Assembly: GCA_964582065.1 (NCBI GenBank) | Contig: CAZOQG010000033.1 | Span: 1-16,619 of the forward strand | Direction: 5' to 3' | Source: JACNFS01 sp964582065 | GTDB taxonomy: Bacteria > Chloroflexota > Dehalococcoidia > GIF9 > UBA5629 | DNA: 16,619 nt | Shown here: positions 7,955 to 13,869 of the stretch, piece by piece | How the letters are laid out: every line of letters starts with the position of its first letter | Numbering within the stretch: position 1 is the stretch's first letter | Position numbers and translations under genes: made by a program | Notes under the pieces: model-generated | Databases searched by the model: none | What the model was told of the DNA's origin: nothing | What the model saw: only the letters and a program-made list of their open reading frames with translations

Positions 7955-9094
7955 CTACTGGTCTTGTCGTAGTGCCACCGGTTCATATATACAGTATGGC
8001 TCAGCCTCGAGATAGTCTCCCGTAGCTTCGTAGGCTCTAGCCCGGCAGCCGCCGCAAACCCTCTTGTATTCGCACACGCCGCACTTCCCCTTGATATTAG
8101 ACAGGTCTCTCAACTCTCGGAACAGGGTGGAATTCCTCCATATTTGGCTGAAGCTCTCCTCTCTTATATTCCCGGCTTCGACATCCAGATAGCCACAGCC
8201 TTGCACCCGGCCGCGGTGGGAGATGAAGCAAAAGCCGGTGCCAGCCAGACAGCCCCGTGTCAAAGAATTCATGCCGCCGTGTCTGCCTGTGAATTCTGGT
8301 TTCTCAGCCGGTGATGCGCCTTGTCCGTTGCGTTCCGTGCTCCTCTGCTTGATTACTCGTAAGTAGTGAGGGGCATCTGTCGGCTTGAAGAATATCCTGT
8401 CTCCCAGCTCTGTCTGCCTGTCATAGACCCAGTTTAGGGTTTGCTCGTATTCTTCCGGGGACATCTCGACTGCTTCCAGTCCCTTGCCTCGGCCCGTTGG
8501 CACCAGCATAAATGGATGAAAAGCCACTGCCCCCACCTGGAGGGCAAGGCTTAGCAACTCATTCAAATACTGGACGTTTAGCTTGGTGATTGTGCTGTTG
8601 ATTTGGACTTCGATGCCCGCCCGGCGCAGTGCGGCTATTCCTGCCATAGCCGCCTCGAAAGCACCTGCCTTGCCGCGGAACTTGTCCTGTGGTTCGGGGG
8701 TGGGGAAATCAATGCTAACCGCTACCCGTGATACCGGGATTTCCTTCAGTTCATCGGCAATCTGCTCCGTGATAAGAGTCCCGTTGGTGCCCATAACCAC
8801 CCGTAGCCCGTGCTCGACGGCATATCTTCCCACCTGTGAGAGGTCGTGGCGTAAAAGCGGTTCCCCCCCGGTGAGTATCAAAACAGGCTTGCCCACCTCT
8901 AGTATCTCGTCGATTAGACGGAGGCATTCTTCGGTGGACAGTTCATCCTCATAGGCGCCATCGGCGGAGGAAGCCCGGCAGTGGGCACAGAACAGGTTGC
9001 AGCTCCGGGTTATTTCCCAGGCTACCATCTGCAGCTTGGGGGTGATGCTTTCTTCTTTCCCCGGTTGGCTCTGCCTGGCCATTTCACTCGTCAT
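7955..9094 (-). CDS. ahbD: Radical SAM heme b synthase (AhbD type)
   Basis: Radical SAM enzyme that converts the two propionates of Fe-coproporphyrin III to vinyl groups, the last step of the siroheme route to heme b. Numbering from ATG 9094 (379 residues), AWEITRSCNLFCAHCRASS holds the SAM cluster cysteines 32, 36 and 39, and TGGEPLLR follows at 75-82. The C-terminal region has cysteines at 282, 289, 300, 338, 341, 347, 350 and 368, a SPASM/Twitch pattern for auxiliary 4Fe-4S clusters. Start choice: the open frame reaches 9130, which has GAGGA 6 bp upstream but overlaps ahbC by 40 bp. ATG 9094 forms an ATGA with the ahbC stop, like other junctions in this operon, and is preferred. AhbD rather than NirJ is favoured by the neighbouring separate AhbC. 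Confidence 0.9.
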   Translation of the reverse strand: MTSEMARQSQPGKEESITPKLQMVAWEITRSCNLFCAHCRASSADGAYEDELSTEECLRLIDEILEVGKPVLILTGGEPLLRHDLSQVGRYAVEHGLRVVMGTNGTLITEQIADELKEIPVSRVAVSIDFPTPEPQDKFRGKAGAFEAAMAGIAALRRAGIEVQINSTITKLNVQYLNELLSLALQVGAVAFHPFMLVPTGRGKGLEAVEMSPEEYEQTLNWVYDRQTELGDRIFFKPTDAPHYLRVIKQRSTERNGQGASPAEKPEFTGRHGGMNSLTRGCLAGTGFCFISHRGRVQGCGYLDVEAGNIREESFSQIWRNSTLFRELRDLSNIKGKCGVCEYKRVCGGCRARAYEATGDYLEAEPYCIYEPVALRQDQ

Positions 9095-10278
9095 TGCACC
9101 AGTCCAATCTCCCTGTCGGTTAGATAGCATGCTGGGTCCTCGGCCCAGACGTCGCCGTAAACTGCCTCAGCCCGCACCCGCAGGTTGCCATTGCACAAAT
9201 CAAGGTATTGACATCTGGGGCAGCGCCCTTTGAGCAGTCCTTTTCGGTCCTTAAGTCCGCGCATCAATGAATCCGAGGTATCCATCCAGATATCGCCGAA
9301 TTTTCGCTGGCGTACGTTGCCAAAGGAATAGTGCTGCCAGAATTGGTCTGCGTGGACGTTCCCCACATCGTCGACTGCTCCTATGCGGATGCCCGAATTG
9401 TTGCCGCCGTTGGCTCGGAGCAAGGCCAGTGCCTTCTCAGCACGAGCCGGGTTGTCCTTCTTCAACTTCAGATAAAGGCAAATACCATCAGCATGATTGT
9501 CCACGGTGAGGACTTCTTTGGGAAGGCCGCGCTGGTAAAGGTCTACAGTGCGTTCACAGATTAAATCGATTACTGCTCTGGTCTCGGAATGGCTCAAGTC
9601 GTCTTTGCTGAGGTCGCTTGCCCGGCCTACATAGGCCAGATGGTAAAAGCAAACCCGCTCTACTCCTTCCCGCTCCACCAGGTCGAAGATGGCAGGGATT
9701 TCCGAATAGTTCGAGCGAGTGATAGTGAATCTCAGAGAAACTCTCTGCCCCAGGGCGACGCAGTTTTGGATACCTTGCAGGGCAGCTTCGTAAGCGCCCT
9801 TCTTGCCCCGGAAGCGGTCGTTTGTCTCACCGATGCCATCCAGGCTGATGCCGGCCTCAGCAAAGCCAACATCGTGTATTTTGTCAGCCATTTTCTTGCT
9901 GATGAAGGTGCCGTTGGTAGACAGCACCGTCCTTATCCCTTGTTGTCTGGCGAAGTCGGCAAGCTCAAAGATATCCTCCCTGAGCAAGGGCTCACCCCCT
10001 GAGAACAACACTACGGGTACATCGAAATCGGCCAGGTCACGGATAAACGCCTTTCCCTCCTCGGAATTTAAGACCTCAGGAGAATCTACATTGCCGGCAC
10101 TGCTATAGCAATGAACACAGCGAAGATTGCACCGTCTGGTGCAATTCCACACCACGATAGGCCTTTGCTTATCGGCGGCTGGATAGGCTGCCTCCAGAGT
10201 AGTCTGGGCTTGCCTGCCATAGCGGAGCGCATCGCCCGGCCCCGCCGCATCGCACAGCAGCCTCGAAATCGATATCAT
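9091..10278 (-). CDS. ahbC: Radical SAM 12,18-didecarboxysiroheme deacetylase (AhbC type)
   Basis: Radical SAM enzyme that removes the two remaining acetate side chains of 12,18-didecarboxysiroheme to give Fe-coproporphyrin III. The 395-residue protein starts MISISRLLCD, matching the AhbC/NirJ N-terminal extension, which supports this ATG. VVWNCTRRCNLRCVHCYSS holds the cluster cysteines 50, 54 and 57, SGGEPLLR lies at 93-100, and SLDGIGETNDRFRG at 145-158. The SPASM end has cysteines 353, 356, 362 and 384. It is the first gene of the operon. The nearest strong Shine-Dalgarno (GGAGG, forward about 10295-10299) is some 16 bp from the ATG, longer than usual. AhbC is preferred over NirJ because no heme d1 genes (nirF, nirN, nirS) accompany it and AhbD follows directly. 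Confidence 0.92.
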   Translation of the reverse strand: MISISRLLCDAAGPGDALRYGRQAQTTLEAAYPAADKQRPIVVWNCTRRCNLRCVHCYSSAGNVDSPEVLNSEEGKAFIRDLADFDVPVVLFSGGEPLLREDIFELADFARQQGIRTVLSTNGTFISKKMADKIHDVGFAEAGISLDGIGETNDRFRGKKGAYEAALQGIQNCVALGQRVSLRFTITRSNYSEIPAIFDLVEREGVERVCFYHLAYVGRASDLSKDDLSHSETRAVIDLICERTVDLYQRGLPKEVLTVDNHADGICLYLKLKKDNPARAEKALALLRANGGNNSGIRIGAVDDVGNVHADQFWQHYSFGNVRQRKFGDIWMDTSDSLMRGLKDRKGLLKGRCPRCQYLDLCNGNLRVRAEAVYGDVWAEDPACYLTDREIGLVQ

Positions 10279-10340
10279 TTTTTGGTGCTTATGTCCTCCA
10301 ATCCTTATTTAACAATCCTACCTGCCATTCTGAGCCTCTT

Positions 10341-10375
10341 CCCCTGTCATTGCGAACTCCCTCCCCTGTCATTGC
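10341..10375. repeat. Direct repeat of CCCCTGTCATTGC
   Basis: CCCCTGTCATTGC occurs at 10341-10353 and again at 10363-10375, with a 22-bp period; both are preceded by CT or TT. The first copy continues GAACTCCC, the second TACGAAAA. On the - strand the core reads GCAATGACAGGGG. Similar TCATTGCGA-containing short repeats are dispersed in several bacterial genomes; whether this belongs to such a family needs a genome comparison. It could also be a pair of protein-binding sites ahead of the operon. Confidence 0.75.
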
Positions 10376-10404
10376 TACGAAAATAGATTCTCATCCTGTA
10401 TGTT

Positions 10405-10460
10405 GGGTAGGTTGGAGCATCCGCTCCAATCACGCCTAGAGCCGATGCTCTAGGCTACCC
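10405..10460. repeat. REPIN-like pair of inverted hairpins
   Basis: Two hairpins lie back to back inside a closing pair GGGTAG (10405-10410) and CTACCC (10455-10460). Hairpin 1: TTGGAGC (10412-10418), loop ATCC, GCTCCAA (10423-10429). Hairpin 2: GCCTAGAGC (10434-10442), loop CGAT, GCTCTAGGC (10447-10455). Reverse-complementing the first unit aligns it with the second at 19 of 25 positions; two of the differing base pairs are compensatory (G-C to A-T, T-A to C-G). This inverted arrangement of two related palindromes is the form of a REP doublet (REPIN). There is no U-tract, so it is not a standard terminator. Confidence 0.8.
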
Positions 10461-10480
10461 CTGCTTTCATAATTCGTTGG

Positions 10481-10494
10481 TGGGCGGCCGCCCA
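10481..10494. repeat. 14-bp perfect palindrome
   Basis: TGGGCGGCCGCCCA is a perfect palindrome with no loop, more G+C-rich than its surroundings. It lies 20 bp from the REPIN-like unit and 65 bp downstream of the regulator stop. It could be a dimeric protein site or part of the same repeat cluster; no function is visible. Confidence 0.7.
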
Positions 10495-10526
10495 TGTCCG
10501 TTTGTTTAGAGTTTAGTGCGGTTTGG

Positions 10527-10544
10527 GCGGGGCTAAAGCCTCGC
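10527..10544. repeat. G+C hairpin just downstream of the regulator gene
   Basis: GCGGGGCT (10527-10534), AA, AGCCTCGC (10537-10544) forms a near-perfect stem with one G-T pair, and an outer GTGCG (10516-10520) could pair with CGCAC (10542-10546). On the - strand it starts 15 bp after the regulator stop, where a terminator would be expected, but no U-run follows. The GGGGCTAAAGCC core looks like a dispersed short palindrome; that is inference. Confidence 0.6.
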
Positions 10545-10559
10545 ACCACGTGCTGTTAT

Positions 10560-11186
10560 TCAACGGTTATCTCGATGTTGCTGATAGGCTGCTACGAGAG
10601 AAATAAGAGTCTCATCCATGATATGTGTCACCAGCGGTAGGGCCTCCACCGCCCGCTCGTTCAACGATTCCCTCCTTTTCATCAGGTCCGTAGCCGCATT
10701 TATCACCGGATTCCGGTGCAGCATGAAAGCCTCCAGGGACTCGGTCAGTGATAGCCCCAACTTCGCCACCTGCTCGCCGAAGTCACTTCCAATGCTTCGG
10801 GCAAGCTCCTCGACTTCTTTTTGCTTCAGAGGTTCGGTTATATATCTTGTAACCAGGTGGAGTAGCTGCCTACCGGATTCTGCCAGGTGTCTTTGTGATT
10901 CGGCGTCCAGCTTGTTATACCAGGAAGTGGTGGCAAAATGCGTATGAGCCAGTTCTCTATGCAGCGGCGGCGTATCCTCTATCCTGGTCACCAGGTCCTT
11001 GATGCCGTGCACCCGCTGCTGCTTGCCCGTAAAGCTCCGCAGTTCAGCCTTATTGTAACGCCGGTGTCCGCCCGGGGTTATGAAAGCCCTTATCTTGCCT
11101 TCGTCCGTCCACTGCCGCAGCGTCGGCTCGCTCACGCCGAGCATGCGGCTGGCCTCGCTTATGCTGATTAAACTTCGCTCGCTCAG
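10560..11186 (-). CDS. MerR-type HTH transcriptional regulator with helical C-terminal domain, probable CTG start
   Basis: From CTG 11186 the protein is 208 residues. The N-terminus (about 6-50) is a complete MerR/excisionase-type helix-turn-helix: LISISEASRMLGVSEPTLRQW followed by DEGKIRAFITPGGHRRYNKAEL. The only ATG (11144) would begin inside the first helix, at MLGVSEP, and lose SISEASR. The frame contains no ATG, GTG or TTG between that ATG and an in-frame TAG at 11190-11192. CTG 11186 lies 6 bp after AGGGGG. The remaining 130 residues are all-helical, without cysteine clusters or membrane segments, and contain LHLVTRYITEPLKQKEVEELARSIG-like amphipathic helices; this resembles RsbRD-N or globin-like sensor domains, at low confidence. 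It lies just upstream of the heme operon on the same strand, so control of that operon is plausible but unproven. Confidence 0.82.
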   Translation of the reverse strand: MSERSLISISEASRMLGVSEPTLRQWTDEGKIRAFITPGGHRRYNKAELRSFTGKQQRVHGIKDLVTRIEDTPPLHRELAHTHFATTSWYNKLDAESQRHLAESGRQLLHLVTRYITEPLKQKEVEELARSIGSDFGEQVAKLGLSLTESLEAFMLHRNPVINAATDLMKRRESLNERAVEALPLVTHIMDETLISLVAAYQQHRDNR

Positions 11187-11192
11187 AGCCTA

Positions 11193-11198
11193 CCCCCT
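11193..11198 (-). promoter_or_regulatory. Shine-Dalgarno supporting a CTG start
   Basis: On the - strand AGGGGG sits 6 bp before CTG 11186, with an in-frame TAG in the spacer closing the frame upstream. The later ATG at 11144 has no comparable purine run at the right distance, so this site decides the start. Confidence 0.6.
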
Positions 11199-11202
11199 TT
11201 AT

Positions 11203-11248
11203 CTGTAGAAATCTATCAAAAACTACAGAATTTTGCAAGTTTCTATAG
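11203..11248. promoter_or_regulatory. Operator-like inverted repeats over the regulator promoter
   Basis: CTGTAG (11203-11208) and CTACAG (11223-11228) are perfect inverted repeats 14 bp apart, covering the -10 element and predicted start. A second inverted partner, TTTCTATAG (11240-11248), matches the complement of CTGTAGAAA (11203-11211) at 8 of 9 positions and lies beyond the -35. So the promoter is framed by related half-sites, as expected for an autoregulated DNA-binding protein. That the neighbouring HTH protein binds here is inference. Confidence 0.5.
11210..11238 (-). promoter_or_regulatory. Sigma70-like promoter of the HTH regulator gene
   Basis: Read on the - strand: TTGCAA (11233-11238, 4 of 6 to TTGACA), 17-bp spacer, TAGATT (11210-11215, 4 of 6 to TATAAT). 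Transcription would begin near 11203, giving a leader of about 17 nt that contains the AGGGGG site and leads straight to the CTG start at 11186. Each hexamer is only moderate, but spacing and position are right. Confidence 0.5.
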
Positions 11249-11540
11249 GGGTTGTGCTCCCATTGGGTTTTGAGATACTTGAGTTGAATTTGGTCACAGG
11301 GTTGCTGGAGGCAAAATGGCAGGGTCATCCTTCTATGCCAACTGAGGTAGGTAGAAAGTGACATAAGGATGTGAAGAAAGACCAAGAAAGGCATGTTTCG
11401 CTTGACCAGCCCTGGCCTTCAGGAGAAGGCTCGGGTATGGGAACCGGTGGCAGTTATAATGAGTTACGTGCCGTTGGGAGTGTAAGCGCAAGCCCACAGC
11501 AACTTGTCGTGATTCGTGCGAAAATAGTTCAAAGAACCTG
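11249..11540. other. Non-coding spacer between regulator gene and membrane-protein gene
   Basis: About 290 bp without a believable gene. Short open frames on both strands here lack ribosome sites and family features. The only structure seen is a hairpin GCCTTC (11415-11420), AGGA, GAAGGC (11425-11430), with no U-tract, downstream of the membrane-protein gene on the - strand; it could be a weak terminator or RNA-stabilising element of that operon. Confidence 0.5.
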
Positions 11541-11954
11541 TCAAATGTTCTTCGCCTGGTACTTGTTGCGCCAGATGATGGCAAGGCCGAAGGCCACGCA
11601 CCAGATGTTTATGAAGCCATTCAGGATCAGGTCCAGCGTGGAGATACCGTAAATCCCGTTCTGAAAATTGAAGCTGAAGTCCACCAGCCCGAGAAAGACA
11701 AGTGCGCCGGCGGCAACCAGCGCCAGGGTCTTCCCCAGCGGATTTGCCCTGAGCAGGAGGATTCCCGAGGCCAGAAGCACCAAGGCGAGCAATATATCAG
11801 GCAGGGGAAAGGCGTGTTCGTAGGCGAAGTAGCACTCGGGGGGAGTTTCCGGAGCCATCCCAACGGTAAAGAAGCCTATCCAGAAGAGAATGAGGCCGGC
11901 TGCGGTAATTATCTCTAATACCGGGATTGTTCTGCCCTTTTTCTCATAGCTCAT
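11541..11954 (-). CDS. Small four-helix membrane protein of unknown function
   Basis: A 137-residue integral membrane protein I do not recognise. Four hydrophobic stretches at about 11-32, 51-69, 75-93 and 106-128 suggest four transmembrane helices, with short charged ends (MSYEKKGR and RNKYQAKN). A loop between helices 1 and 2, PETPPECYFAYEHAFPLPD, is acidic, aromatic and probably extracytoplasmic. A second motif, DFSFNFQNGIYG, lies between helices 3 and 4. The ATG has a strong AGGAGG 6-7 bp upstream and starts 12 bp after the stop of the classical SDR gene. It is therefore the last gene of the four-gene operon and may work with its two reductases at the membrane. No enzymatic motif is visible. 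Confidence 0.8.
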   Translation of the reverse strand: MSYEKKGRTIPVLEIITAAGLILFWIGFFTVGMAPETPPECYFAYEHAFPLPDILLALVLLASGILLLRANPLGKTLALVAAGALVFLGLVDFSFNFQNGIYGISTLDLILNGFINIWCVAFGLAIIWRNKYQAKNI

Positions 11955-11966
11955 GTTGTCCTCCTG

Positions 11967-12788
11967 TCACGTTTTCTTTTGCTGCGCCTTTTTTATTTGC
12001 CTGTCCATGATGAACTCAACCAGCCGGGGGAACAGCCGTTTTATCATGAATGTCGATTTACCATCAAAACCGGGAATAATGAGAAACTTCTCTTTCTCCA
12101 TCCCTTTGATGAGAGCCCGAGCCACTTCATCCGGCTGCATCAACCCGGCGCTGGCGGAGACCGCCTTTGTCTCCTCCGGTTTGGTCTTGTTCTCCTCGTG
12201 AAGTCCGGGTGTATCGGTATCCGGCGGGCAAAGCACCGATACCGTGATGTCGTACTGCTTGAGTTCGCTTCTGAGGGCCTCGGAAAAACCGATTATGGCG
12301 AACTTGGAAGCACTGTAATCGGTGTAGCCAAACACGCCGACGAGGCCGGCCATGGAAGATGTGTTCACGATGTATCCACCCCGCTCCTTCATGTAAGGCA
12401 CAAGCACGGAGACGGTGTTCCATATGCCGTAGAGGTTGACCTTCATGGTTTCGTCGAACTGTTCGTAGGTGACGTCCTTGAAGTAATGAGGGTAGGCTCT
12501 TCCCGCGCAGTTGATGAGCACTTCCGGTGCACCGAACTTCGCTGCAGCCGTGGACATGACCGCTTCGACGTCGGCCCGGTTGGAAACATCCATCTGCATG
12601 CAGGAAAATCGCTGCGCCTTTGAAATTCCGCAGCTTGTGATCTCTTCCAGCGCAGACTCAAGGCGCTCCTTTCTCCGTGCAAAAATAATGACGTGGGCGC
12701 CTTTTGCCGAGAGTATCTTCGCCGTGGCTAGGCCGATGCCGCTGGAGCCACCGACAATGCAAACTGTTTTTCCATTGAAGTCTTTCAT
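11967..12788 (-). CDS. Short-chain dehydrogenase resembling 3-ketodihydrosphingosine reductase
   Basis: Classical SDR of 273 residues. The NAD(P)-binding motif GGSSGIG (13-19), FARRKERL suggesting NADPH preference, NCAG (93-96), SS (144-145) and YSASK (158-162, catalytic Tyr158 and Lys162) are all present. The segment LCPPDTDTPGLHEENKTKPEET (about 186-207) closely resembles the signature after the active site in eukaryotic 3-ketodihydrosphingosine reductase (PPDTDTPGFAEEN). The ATG at 12788 is preferred: it has GGGGG about 9 bp upstream and follows the epimerase stop by 20 bp. The longer frame to 12899 would overlap that gene by 91 bp and add a non-family N-terminus. Likely reduces a 3-keto group on a long-chain lipid; the actual substrate is unknown and no serine palmitoyltransferase gene is in the window. 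Confidence 0.88.
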   Translation of the reverse strand: MKDFNGKTVCIVGGSSGIGLATAKILSAKGAHVIIFARRKERLESALEEITSCGISKAQRFSCMQMDVSNRADVEAVMSTAAAKFGAPEVLINCAGRAYPHYFKDVTYEQFDETMKVNLYGIWNTVSVLVPYMKERGGYIVNTSSMAGLVGVFGYTDYSASKFAIIGFSEALRSELKQYDITVSVLCPPDTDTPGLHEENKTKPEETKAVSASAGLMQPDEVARALIKGMEKEKFLIIPGFDGKSTFMIKRLFPRLVEFIMDRQIKKAQQKKT

Positions 12789-12808
12789 ATCACAACACCC
12801 CCTGCGGT

Positions 12809-13831
12809 TTACTTCTGCTTCAACGTTTCCAGGTCGAGTGTCTTGACCCACTCCATGGTCCTTTTCAACCCCTCGCTGTAGGATATCTTTGGCCGCCAAC
12901 CCAGCTCACGTTCTGCCTTTGCGATGGAGAACTTGAGCCTAGACCCGAGGTTTTTCACCGTGTAGGTGGTGAGAAGCGGCCGGGTTTTCCTACCAAACAC
13001 CTTCCAGATAAGTTCCATGACAACCGCCGCCACGTAGGCTGCAGAATAGGGAATATGGGTGGTGATGGGCGGAACTCCCAGTGACTGGGCAATTTCAGCA
13101 CAAAAGTCCTGGAGCGTGGTGAATTCCCCGTCATGGACCAGGTAACCGTTGCCAAAGGCGCGGTCATCCTCTGCGATGAGCATCAGGAAGTCTACCAGGT
13201 TTTCGATATAGGTGGGCCACACTATGACATCCTTTCGCCAGAAGATGAGCTCTCGCTTGAGTATGGCATCGGCAAGGAGCGGCACGAAGGTCTGGTCGCC
13301 TTCCCCGTAAGCCCAGCAGGGGTAGACCATGGTCACTGGCAGGCCGTGCTCCCTGTGGTGGCGCCAGGTAATCTTCTCTGCCTCGATCTTGGCGTCCGGG
13401 TATGGCTCATGCCAGGGCTGCAGGGGAAAGGTTTCGTCCATGACTTGAGACTCGTCCGTCCCGAACACATCGTTGGTGCTCATATCCACCAGCCGGGAGA
13501 CTCCGGTCGCTAAACCTGCTTTGCAGATGTTTTCCGTACCACCAACCGTGACCTCACGAAACAGCTTCTTCGGTGCCCAGTCTGTTACCACCGCCGCACA
13601 GTGGAAAATTGTATCCACGCCGGATGCGGCCGTTTTCACCGCTTCGTAATCACGGATATCCCCGGTCACTATGTCCACGCCTTTGGACTTGAGCGAAGGC
13701 TCGCCCGGGTCGCCTGGCAGCACCAGGGCGCGAACGGAATACCCTTTGGCAAGGTTTGCCTTAACCAGATGGCCGCCGATGAATCCCGTAGCTCCGGTTA
13801 TCAAGATGGTTTTCTTGCTGGAATCGCTCAT
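12809..13831 (-). CDS. Extended SDR: NAD-dependent epimerase/dehydratase or 3-beta-HSD-like
   Basis: A 340-residue extended short-chain dehydrogenase. The Rossmann motif is TGATGFIGGHL (12-22), then TGDIRD (56-61), HCAA (77-80), STNDVFG (118-124) with the catalytic Ser/Thr, and YPDAK (144-148) with Tyr144 and Lys148. VYPCWAYGEGD (169-179) is the usual substrate-side loop. The C-terminal third (about 255-290) has a hydrophobic stretch YSAAYVAAVVMELIWKVFG, as in 3-beta-hydroxysteroid dehydrogenase-like proteins acting on lipophilic substrates. A textbook AGGAGGT lies 6 bp before the ATG. It is followed 20 bp later by the KDSR-like SDR. Extended SDRs reduce keto-ceramide in bacterial sphingolipid synthesis, but nothing here proves that role. 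Confidence 0.88.
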   Translation of the reverse strand: MSDSSKKTILITGATGFIGGHLVKANLAKGYSVRALVLPGDPGEPSLKSKGVDIVTGDIRDYEAVKTAASGVDTIFHCAAVVTDWAPKKLFREVTVGGTENICKAGLATGVSRLVDMSTNDVFGTDESQVMDETFPLQPWHEPYPDAKIEAEKITWRHHREHGLPVTMVYPCWAYGEGDQTFVPLLADAILKRELIFWRKDVIVWPTYIENLVDFLMLIAEDDRAFGNGYLVHDGEFTTLQDFCAEIAQSLGVPPITTHIPYSAAYVAAVVMELIWKVFGRKTRPLLTTYTVKNLGSRLKFSIAKAERELGWRPKISYSEGLKRTMEWVKTLDLETLKQK

Positions 13832-13869
13832 TATTTACCTCCTGAGAAAGAAGATTCCTATGCCCGTTT

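Larger units (their letters stand above)
10279..10559. other. Repeat-rich spacer upstream of the heme operon
   Basis: This 281-bp stretch separates the regulator gene from ahbC and should contain the operon promoter, but I see no convincing -35/-10 pair; an AT-rich TTGTTAAATAAGG on the - strand (forward about 10304-10316) is the only weak candidate. Instead it carries four separate repeat structures, listed individually: a 13-bp direct repeat, a paired inverted hairpin unit, a 14-bp perfect palindrome and a tight G+C hairpin next to the regulator stop. No plausible coding frame is seen. Confidence 0.7.

Noticed and set aside
11333..11652. Overlapping frames on both strands between the regulator and membrane-protein genes
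   Set aside because: No ribosome sites, no hydrophobic or domain pattern, and they overlap the supported membrane-protein gene.
12789..12899. N-terminal extension of the KDSR-like SDR up to ATG 12899
   Set aside because: It overlaps the extended SDR gene by 91 bp, adds residues unlike SDRs, and a well-placed G-rich ribosome site precedes ATG 12788.
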